Positions 1-6,339 of a DNA stretch of 64,000 bases are shown here, piece after piece (position 1 is the first letter of the stretch; each line of letters opens with the position of its first letter). The stretch comes from Gammaproteobacteria bacterium (GTDB lineage Bacteria; Pseudomonadota; Gammaproteobacteria; Steroidobacterales; Steroidobacteraceae). The stretch lies in the NCBI GenBank assembly GCA_947469285.1, contig CANIOW010000005.1, positions 1 through 64,000 of the forward strand, written 5' to 3'. The position numbers were made by a program, and so were the translations under genes. The notes below the pieces were generated by a model. It was not told the DNA's origin. It did not search any database and saw nothing but the letters and a program-made list of their open reading frames with translations.

Positions 1-82
1 GCTTCTCAGGGCGATTTAACGTGAGGGTAGCAATGCCGTCGTCCACGCTATAGAGCAGAGTTTCAAAGCTGGGCTGCGCCAA
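1..82 (-). CDS. Enoyl-CoA hydratase/isomerase (crotonase) family protein, N-terminal fragment
   Basis: The minus strand reads into the left edge with 27 codons ending in GIATLTLNRPEK. This is the hallmark N-terminus of the crotonase superfamily (G-x-A-x-[IL]-T-L-N-R-P-E-K), which binds acyl-CoA thioesters for hydration, isomerisation or hydrolysis. I place the start at a TTG (80-82 on the complement), because GGAG lies six bases upstream; the next residues are AQPSFETLLYSVDD. No ATG is available in frame nearby. The rest of the gene, including the oxyanion-hole glycines, lies outside the window, so the exact reaction cannot be told. It is divergent from the STAS-kinase gene, and bases 83-212 must hold both promoters. 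I see no convincing -35/-10 pair there. Confidence 0.8.
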   Translation of the reverse strand, partial: MAQPSFETLLYSVDDGIATLTLNRPEK

Positions 83-212
83 ACGAATCTCCAAGCAGTC
101 AAGGGGTTAACCAAGAGACCAAACGGAATTTGGCAGGCCAACGATCGGGCCATAATAAACCGTTTAGCATCGCGATGCAGTGTTTGGCAAAACCGCCTAC
201 ACTGCCAACACC

Positions 213-1370
213 ATGCACATCGAATCCACCCAATCCGGTGACACCCTCACCCTCGCCTTATCTGGTAGGTTGGATTCCACGTCCGCGCGAACACTTGCCG
301 AAGCCTTACAGCTGGGCGGCGTCCGCTCTCTTATTCTCGACCTAGAGCAATGCCGCTATGTTTCCAGCGCCGGGCTACGCGAAATTTTACGTGCCCATAA
401 GCTGCTGGCGGCGAACTCACCAGGGCTGGTATTGACCAACGTACACCGTGAGGTATTTGACGTCTTCGCACTCACTGGATTCACGGACCTGATGACCATT
501 CGGCGCAAGGTTCGCGAAATTTCTATAGACGGTCTTGAGTTCATGTCGGCGGGTGTCTGCGGTGAATGTTACCGACTCGACGCAGAAACCATCGTCAAGC
601 TTTATAACGAGGGTATCTCGGCCGAGATTGCCGAGCAGGAAAAAGCCTTCGCCAAAGCCGCCTTTGTTCTCGGCATCCCCACGGCCATCTCTTACGACGT
701 CGTGACATGCGGCACCCGCACCGGGGTGGTCTACGAGATGCTCGATGCGAAATTGTTCAGCGCCGTGATTAACCAAGATCTGTCGCACATGGCGCAGCAT
801 GCCACGGAGCTCGCACAGATCGTCCGGACCATTCATTCCACCGCGGCGGATCCGGCCGTCTTCCCGGATCTAAAGCAAAAATTCATCGGCTATATCAACC
901 AAATGGATTGTTGTTTGCCTGCCGACGATATTGCCTTTCTACAGAGCAAGCTGGCGTCTATGCCGGAAGGGGACAACTGCGTCCACTTCGACATCCACAC
1001 CAGCAACATCATGATCCGTGACGGCGAGCCGGTGATTATCGACATGGGAGACCTGTCCCGAGGCAGCTACCTGTTTGATGTCGGCCTGCTCTGTACTATC
1101 TACGGCATTCCGGAGCTTGGCATCTGCGAGCTGGCCACCAAGATCCCGTCAGACAAAGGATGGGAGCTCTGGCAGCACTTTCTCGAGCAGTACTTCGCCG
1201 ACAAATCAGCCGAGGAATATGCGTTTTTCCACCGCAATCGGCATTTTCTCGCCTCACTGCGCATTATTTATGCGATTACTTTTTTGCCGAAATTGCGCGA
1301 GCATATGGCGCAACTGCTGAAGAATGTCCTGCTACCACTCATGCGCACCGCTGAGCACACGGTGGCGTGA
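213..1370 (+). CDS. STAS domain fused to an aminoglycoside-phosphotransferase-like kinase
   Basis: Two-domain cytoplasmic protein of 385 residues. Residues 1-95 form a STAS (anti-sigma antagonist) domain with YVSSAGLREIL at 49-59, so the serine position phosphorylated in SpoIIAA/RsbV proteins is kept. Residues from about 105 onward look like the APH/choline-kinase fold: a glycine-bearing loop SAGVCGECYRL with a following lysine (IVKLY), the catalytic loop HFDIHTSN at 258-264 and the metal-binding IDMGD at 276-280. It resembles the TIGR02172 group of putative phosphotransferases. I prefer ATG 213; an in-frame GTG at 180 would add 11 unrelated residues. The substrate is unknown. A kinase acting on STAS proteins or a small-molecule kinase controlled by its STAS domain are both possible. 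Another STAS gene and a PP2C phosphatase lie downstream at 2993-6309. Confidence 0.85.
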   Translation: MHIESTQSGDTLTLALSGRLDSTSARTLAEALQLGGVRSLILDLEQCRYVSSAGLREILRAHKLLAANSPGLVLTNVHREVFDVFALTGFTDLMTIRRKVREISIDGLEFMSAGVCGECYRLDAETIVKLYNEGISAEIAEQEKAFAKAAFVLGIPTAISYDVVTCGTRTGVVYEMLDAKLFSAVINQDLSHMAQHATELAQIVRTIHSTAADPAVFPDLKQKFIGYINQMDCCLPADDIAFLQSKLASMPEGDNCVHFDIHTSNIMIRDGEPVIIDMGDLSRGSYLFDVGLLCTIYGIPELGICELATKIPSDKGWELWQHFLEQYFADKSAEEYAFFHRNRHFLASLRIIYAITFLPKLREHMAQLLKNVLLPLMRTAEHTVA

Positions 1371-1401
1371 CCAGGCCGTAAACCGTAGGCGCTGGCCTAG
1401 T

Positions 1402-2301
1402 TCAGCCGAGCCCCGGCCGCCGAGTCTCGATCCATGAACGGATTCGCCGCGCGTCTGCAATGCGGGTCTGCGTGCCCCACGCGCCCAGCAATACGATCAC
1501 CACATCCCGCCCATCAATAATGGTGCGCATCACCATGCATCGCCCAGCTTCAGAGATATAGCCGGTCTTCTGCACCGCAATCTGCCAGGCAGAGCTTTTC
1601 ACCAACGGGTTGGTGGTGTGGAATTCCGTGCGTTGACGTCGCAGGGTCACGGTGTACTTCGATGCCGTCGAAAAATCGGCGATCACCGGGTTCGCCGAAG
1701 CGGCCATGACCAGTCGTGCGAGGTCGCGGGGGCTGGCCACGTTCTGCGGCGACAACCCGGTGGGTTCAATAAAATGCGACCGGCTCATCCCGAGCGCAGC
1801 GGCCTTGGCGTTCATTGCTGCCACGCAGCGCGCCTGCCCGCCGGGATAGTAGTGACAAAGCGCGCTCGCCGCGCGATTCTCCGAAGACATCAGTGCCAGC
1901 CGCAGCAGCTCACCACGCGTCAGCAGCACTCCCGCGGCCAGACGCGAGGCACTACCGCGCGTACCGCGTAGCTCCGCTGGACCAATCGCCAGCGTCTCAG
2001 ACAGCGGCTGTCCGGCTTCCAGCACCACCAAAGCAGTCATTAGCTTGGTAATGGAGGCAATCGGCGCTGCCAGGTTTTCCTTGTGCGCCGCCAGTACCCG
2101 CCCGCCCTCTTCATCCAACACCACATAGGACCCGGCACGCACATCCGGTCGACCCGCAGAACGGATTTTCGCGCTGGTAGCCTCTGCTGGTAACGCGGCA
2201 ACGGCCAGGGCAAAGGCCAAGGCGCCTGCGGCCACCCATACCCCTACACCCAACGACCGACGAGTACGGTGAGCGAGCGACGAACGTAACGAGGGATTCA
2301 T
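1402..2301 (-). CDS. pbpG: D-alanyl-D-alanine endopeptidase (penicillin-binding protein 7 type)
   Basis: Low-molecular-mass PBP of the S11 (D,D-peptidase) family, 299 residues, acting on peptidoglycan cross-links in the periplasm. All three active-site motifs are present: SITK at 83-86 (nucleophilic serine and lysine), SEN at 140-142 and KTG at 245-247. An N-terminal segment with arginines followed by a hydrophobic stretch (VWVAAGALAFALAVAALP) serves as a signal peptide or anchor. The length and the absence of a C-terminal amphipathic domain fit PBP7/8 rather than the DacA carboxypeptidases. The ATG at 2299-2301 abuts the oppositely oriented ubiC region. Loss of such endopeptidases is usually tolerated in relatives. 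Confidence 0.9.
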   Translation of the reverse strand: MNPSLRSSLAHRTRRSLGVGVWVAAGALAFALAVAALPAEATSAKIRSAGRPDVRAGSYVVLDEEGGRVLAAHKENLAAPIASITKLMTALVVLEAGQPLSETLAIGPAELRGTRGSASRLAAGVLLTRGELLRLALMSSENRAASALCHYYPGGQARCVAAMNAKAAALGMSRSHFIEPTGLSPQNVASPRDLARLVMAASANPVIADFSTASKYTVTLRRQRTEFHTTNPLVKSSAWQIAVQKTGYISEAGRCMVMRTIIDGRDVVIVLLGAWGTQTRIADARRIRSWIETRRPGLG

Positions 2302-2360
2302 TGGGCTGGTATCATACGCTGATAAGACATAATACGCCTGATGGCAAGGAGCGCCTCGCG

Positions 2361-2939
2361 GTGTCTGTCGAAGTTTTGCCGGAGAACGCGCCCACCTCTC
2401 CCGAACCCATGCCGCCCAACACGCATTGGTTGAGCGGCATAGAGCTGGGTTCTCATGAAGCTCGAGCGCCGCTACGCAGTTGGTTGCTCACTCCAGGGCT
2501 GCTGACGCAGCGTATTCGTGCGGCAGCCGGCACCGACTTCAGCATGTCGGTGCTCCGGGCGCAGACCACCCCCAGTGGACACGAGCGCGAGATCGACATG
2601 CGTTGCGCCGGGGTAGTGTGGCTGTTCGCCCACACCCGCATACCCGCCCCCACGCTGGCGGCCCAGCCATGGCTGGGACAAATCGGCAGCACCGCACTGG
2701 GTGAGGCCTTGGCGGCCCACGGGGGCTCCACGCGTTCGGCCTTCCAATACGCACACTTGGGTCCCGATCACTGGCTGGTCGATCGTGCCTTGCAGCACGC
2801 TTCGCTGACGCCCCAAAGCCTATGGGTACGTCGTTCTGTCATCACCGTCTCCGGTTTGGCGTTCTTTCTCTATGAAGTGTTTCTGCCGGCTATTGGCGAA
2901 CACCCCGCAACTGCCGGCCGCCATTTGCAATCCCCTTAG
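2361..2939 (+). CDS. ubiC: Chorismate--pyruvate lyase
   Basis: UbiC removes pyruvate from chorismate to give 4-hydroxybenzoate, the first committed step of ubiquinone synthesis, in the cytosol. Family hallmarks are RSWLLTPGLLTQRI, WLFAHTRIP (mid-protein, WLxGRTVIP type), LGEALAAHG and the C-terminal VRRSVITVSGLAFFLYEVFLP. This last block carries the arginine and the Glu (E of YEVFLP) expected in the product-binding pocket. I choose GTG 2361 (192 residues) because AAGGAG stands nine bases upstream. A TTG at 2301 would extend the frame, but its first base is the first codon base of pbpG on the other strand and it has no ribosome-binding site. UbiA is not adjacent, unlike in enterics. Confidence 0.85.
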   Translation: MSVEVLPENAPTSPEPMPPNTHWLSGIELGSHEARAPLRSWLLTPGLLTQRIRAAAGTDFSMSVLRAQTTPSGHEREIDMRCAGVVWLFAHTRIPAPTLAAQPWLGQIGSTALGEALAAHGGSTRSAFQYAHLGPDHWLVDRALQHASLTPQSLWVRRSVITVSGLAFFLYEVFLPAIGEHPATAGRHLQSP

Positions 2940-2992
2940 TACCTGCGTACTGTTGTGTTCCACGCCGCCGGTCTCACCCGTAGACTACGTTT

Positions 2993-3322
2993 ATGCTGCC
3001 AAACACTAGTCCGAGCTTGACCATCACTTGCGTTGAAGACGAACAAACTGTCGTGTTCCACGCCGTCGGTCAAATCAACTTCACCACCAGCGAAGCACTG
3101 CAACTGCCGCTCCTCGCTGCTGCCGAGAGCTCCCTAAAAGCGCTGGCGCTGGACCTTGGCGAAGTGGACTTCATCAGCAGCGCTGGACTTCGGGTCCTGA
3201 TGATGGCTGCGACCCGCTTACGTAAACGGAACGAGCGCCTCACCCTGCGGCGAGTCCAGCCGATGGTGCTGGCGGTGCTAAAAATGGCCAACTTCACGCG
3301 CTTTCTGGACATTGCTCCTTGA
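2993..3322 (+). CDS. STAS-domain anti-sigma factor antagonist
   Basis: A single STAS domain of 109 residues, the usual size for RsbV/SpoIIAA-like antagonists. DFISSAGLRVL at 59-69 contains the conserved serine pair (62/63), one of which is normally phosphorylated by an anti-sigma kinase and dephosphorylated by a PP2C phosphatase. The stop codon overlaps the start of the next gene (ATGA at 3319-3322), indicating translational coupling to the MBL-fold protein. The PP2C phosphatase gene at 5104 is the natural enzyme for dephosphorylating it. No RsbW-like kinase or sigma factor is encoded nearby. The partner could be a sigma factor, an anti-sigma factor or an enzyme such as a diguanylate cyclase elsewhere. 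Confidence 0.9.
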   Translation: MLPNTSPSLTITCVEDEQTVVFHAVGQINFTTSEALQLPLLAAAESSLKALALDLGEVDFISSAGLRVLMMAATRLRKRNERLTLRRVQPMVLAVLKMANFTRFLDIAP

Positions 3323-5049
3323 TGGAGGCAGATATTGTCTCCGGCGTCTGGCAGCCGGTTCCCGGCACCAGCACCGTCCAGCTGTATCCCTTTCTGGTGC
3401 GCACCAGCATCACCTCCTCGAATTGTTATCTCCTCAGTGCACCCGCCGTCATTGTGGTCATCGACCCGGGCGCCAATCCGCAGCAAACGGCGGCCATCAG
3501 CCACGTGGTATCCGCGGCACTGGCAGAGCTCAAACGTCCAGTCGTGGTGCTCCTGACCCATTGCCATCAAGACCACTCACAGGAGGCCGCCAACCTGACA
3601 CTGCCGGAAGGCACCCAGAGCGTGCTCTGCCTGCATACGGTCGGCGTTGCCGCGCTGGAAAGCGCGGACCGAGAACTCACCTTCTGCTGCTATTACCCTT
3701 GGGAAACGCAGATCTGCCAGGTCAGTTCACCCCTGCGGCTCTTTTCCGGCGCCCCGCTACCCACCATCGCAGAAGCCTCTGGCCTGTCGCTGGGGGCAGA
3801 CCCGGTCCCACTGCCCTCGGGAGAACTCTTTGAGCGGGAGTGGCTGGCACTGGGGAACGGCGAGCGACTCGACATTTATTACACCCCCGGGCATTCAGAT
3901 TGCAGTGTCACCCTGACCGTAGGCGATCTGGTGTTCCTGGGCGATCTGCCATTCGCCGTCAACCCGGGCATGTGCGGCATTTATGGCTGGGACCACGCAA
4001 AGCTGTTGCGCTCTATCCGCGACGTCACCTGGTTACTCAACTCACGGAGCCAATCCGTCTGCTTGCTGGGTCATGGGTGGGCGATCACCAGTGCCGCGAT
4101 GCTGGCCAACCTGGACGTCATGGCGGCGACCTCCAGTCAGTTAACCGATGTCAGCACCATGAGTCTGGAGCGCATCGCCGTCCTGAAATTACATCTGGAC
4201 GAGATTCTCGAGGAGGCCAGCTATCTTTGTACGGTCATCTCGGGGCAGTTATACGCCTTGTCATTCATGCTCAGCAGCCTTGAAGAAAACGCTGCCAGCG
4301 AGAGCACACTCGCCGCTCTCGATGCGGAACAAATTGAGCAGAACCTGGCGGATTTGCGGCGCTTTATCCTCGATTTCACCGCCACGCGCCTGCCAGACCT
4401 CACCCTCATCCTCAAAGGCGTACAGGTCATTGGCCGACTATTGTTGCTGATCGACGAGCGCGCTCTGACCGGCCTGATCGAACCCTCCTTGTTGGCGCGC
4501 GCGCGCGGCCAGTTCGAAGATTTTTTATCCATCGCGCGCGGCTTGCATTTCCTGAGCGCTGATGCGATCAGTGACCTCAATGTGGTGGTCAACGCCTACT
4601 ATCGACGGCTGATGCATGACCGCCTCGCGGAACCCAGCGACCAGCAGATGGAAGACGGCGAGGACGCCACCACCTTCACTCAGGCCTTGGTGCGCCAGCT
4701 GGCTGGCAGCGCTATTCTGCATGAAATAGAACTCGAGCTAGATCTGACCTCTGCATCGACCGCAGCGAATCTGGGCGGGGTGCGTGTCGGCCATATTCTC
4801 GAGAGTCTGGTAGAAGCCATGGTGGCCGCAGGGCAGACCCGTCTACAGCTCCGTACCCAGCGCGACCATAACGAGGTGGTCTTGCGCTTGTCTAGCGTGC
4901 ACTCTATTAACCACGCGTACTTGGAAACACCACGCCTCGACTTCTACCGGCGCACCATACACTGGCTCGGTGGCCGCCTGCTTGACCACCCAGGCCATTG
5001 GTTCGAGTTTCGGCTGCCCGCTTGCCAAGATTTGAGAGTCCACGGCTAG
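3319..5049 (+). CDS. Metallo-beta-lactamase fold protein fused to a degenerate histidine-kinase-like region
   Basis: 576 residues in three parts. Residues 1-260 are an MBL-fold hydrolase with a full metal set: HCHQDH at 80-85, H192 (YTPGHSD), D209 (FLGDLPF) and H252 (LLGHGW). Residues about 270-470 are helical and leucine-rich. Residues about 485-570 read like a histidine-kinase ATPase domain: VGHILESLVEAMVAAG resembles an N-box helix and RRTIHWLGGRL...FEFRLPA resembles the domain end. However, the N-box asparagine, the DxG box and the GxGL box are all missing, so ATP binding is doubtful. Translation is coupled to the STAS gene upstream, and the PP2C gene follows after 54 bases. Its substrate is unknown; a sensor or scaffold in the partner switch is my inference. 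Confidence 0.8.
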   Translation: MMEADIVSGVWQPVPGTSTVQLYPFLVRTSITSSNCYLLSAPAVIVVIDPGANPQQTAAISHVVSAALAELKRPVVVLLTHCHQDHSQEAANLTLPEGTQSVLCLHTVGVAALESADRELTFCCYYPWETQICQVSSPLRLFSGAPLPTIAEASGLSLGADPVPLPSGELFEREWLALGNGERLDIYYTPGHSDCSVTLTVGDLVFLGDLPFAVNPGMCGIYGWDHAKLLRSIRDVTWLLNSRSQSVCLLGHGWAITSAAMLANLDVMAATSSQLTDVSTMSLERIAVLKLHLDEILEEASYLCTVISGQLYALSFMLSSLEENAASESTLAALDAEQIEQNLADLRRFILDFTATRLPDLTLILKGVQVIGRLLLLIDERALTGLIEPSLLARARGQFEDFLSIARGLHFLSADAISDLNVVVNAYYRRLMHDRLAEPSDQQMEDGEDATTFTQALVRQLAGSAILHEIELELDLTSASTAANLGGVRVGHILESLVEAMVAAGQTRLQLRTQRDHNEVVLRLSSVHSINHAYLETPRLDFYRRTIHWLGGRLLDHPGHWFEFRLPACQDLRVHG

Positions 5050-5103
5050 GCCACGCGCCGCCCCGCCGAACGCCACTGCCTAGGCATTTCACTGAGCATA
5101 CGC

Positions 5104-6309
5104 ATGAACCTACCCACCCAGACTCCAGCTGAAGCGACGGCCAGGATTGCCGAGCTTGAGCGCCGCTGTGAAATGCTCGAAACAGTGATTAACGAGCTAC
5201 CTGTCACTGTATGGGTCAAGGACGCCGCAGGCCGTTATTTGGTGGTCAATAATTTTCATTGCCAGATCGTCGACCGCCCACGCGAAGATTTCATTGGGAA
5301 AACCTCCTTCGACTTGTTTCCACTGACAGACGCACTGCGGTTCGCGGAACGGGACCGAAAAATGATGGAATCGGGTCTCGCCATGGAGACCGAAGACGAG
5401 CACAACAATGTTGACGCACATGGGCGTGAATTCTGGATGGCCGCCCGCCGCTTCCCGCTCACACTGCCCAGTGGTGAACGCATCATTTTAAATGTTGGCC
5501 GAGAGATCACCGAGCGCCACAACGCGGAAGTCAGGCAAAAAGAACTCCATGAGCAGCTCGAACAGGCCCATGCAAAAATCAATACTGAACTGAGCGTAGC
5601 ACTGGCCATGCAAGTCGCTATCTTGCCTGCGGGTTTCCCCACCATGCTTGGCTGCTTGGGCGCCGCGCGCATGATGGCGGCGACGACGATGGGTGGAGAC
5701 TTCTACGATTTCATTCCCTTGCCCGATGGGAAAATCGGCCTGGTCATTGCCGATGTCTCTGGCAAAGGTGTTCCAGCCGCCTTCTTCATGGCAGTCACCC
5801 GCACCACCCTGCGCCATCTGGCAGCCTCGGCCTCAGGCCCTGGACATTGCTTGCAGCTCACCAACGACGTGTTGTGCGCACAAAATCCATTGGAATTATT
5901 CGTCACGGTGTTCTATGCGGTGTTCTGTCCAGTCACCGGGCAGCTCACCTACGCCAATGCCGGCCACAACCCGCCGTACCTGCGCAGTGCTGAAGGACGG
6001 GTCAAGCCACTCGACGCGGTCAGTGACCTGGTGCTCGGCATGGGTCCGGAGACCTTCCAGCAACACACCGAACAGCTCGGCCCCGGCGACCTGCTCATTT
6101 TGTACACCGACGGAGTGACAGAGTCCTTCGATACTGCTGCCCAGCCGTATGGCGAGGCACGTTTACTCGAACTGCTGACGCAGCAGGAAAAAACCCACCC
6201 TGAGCAGTTCGTCGAGGCGATTTTTTCCAGCGTCAATGGGTTCGCAGTGGGCGCACCTCAGGCGGATGACATCACGGTCGCAGTCATGGCGTGGCAGCTC
6301 ACCCCCTAG
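5104..6309 (+). CDS. PAS-sensing PP2C-type (SpoIIE/RsbU) serine phosphatase
   Basis: 401 residues. A short coiled start is followed by a PAS domain at about 25-140 (ELPVTVWVKDAAGRYLVVNN ... GREITERHNAE), a linker helix, and a SpoIIE-type PP2C domain from about 175. Metal-binding and core motifs are present: GGDFYDF with D199, ADVSGKG with D217, ANAGHNPP, LYTDGVTE and ADDIT with D388/D389. Members of this family dephosphorylate STAS proteins such as RsbV. The natural substrates here are the STAS protein at 2993 and perhaps the STAS domain at 213. There is no GAF domain or transmembrane segment, so the PAS domain presumably senses a cytoplasmic ligand. It is the last gene of the operon and converges on the TonB receptor gene. 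Confidence 0.92.
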   Translation: MNLPTQTPAEATARIAELERRCEMLETVINELPVTVWVKDAAGRYLVVNNFHCQIVDRPREDFIGKTSFDLFPLTDALRFAERDRKMMESGLAMETEDEHNNVDAHGREFWMAARRFPLTLPSGERIILNVGREITERHNAEVRQKELHEQLEQAHAKINTELSVALAMQVAILPAGFPTMLGCLGAARMMAATTMGGDFYDFIPLPDGKIGLVIADVSGKGVPAAFFMAVTRTTLRHLAASASGPGHCLQLTNDVLCAQNPLELFVTVFYAVFCPVTGQLTYANAGHNPPYLRSAEGRVKPLDAVSDLVLGMGPETFQQHTEQLGPGDLLILYTDGVTESFDTAAQPYGEARLLELLTQQEKTHPEQFVEAIFSSVNGFAVGAPQADDITVAVMAWQLTP

Positions 6310-6339
6310 CCGGCACGACTCCCAACCCGCAGGTCCGGC

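Noticed and set aside
121-212. Promoter for the STAS-kinase gene using CATAAT at 151-156
   Set aside because: No acceptable -35 hexamer at the right distance; too weak to list.
1371-1401. Bidirectional terminator between the STAS-kinase and pbpG genes
   Set aside because: Only a five-base stem (AGGCC/GGCCT) with a long loop and no T-run.
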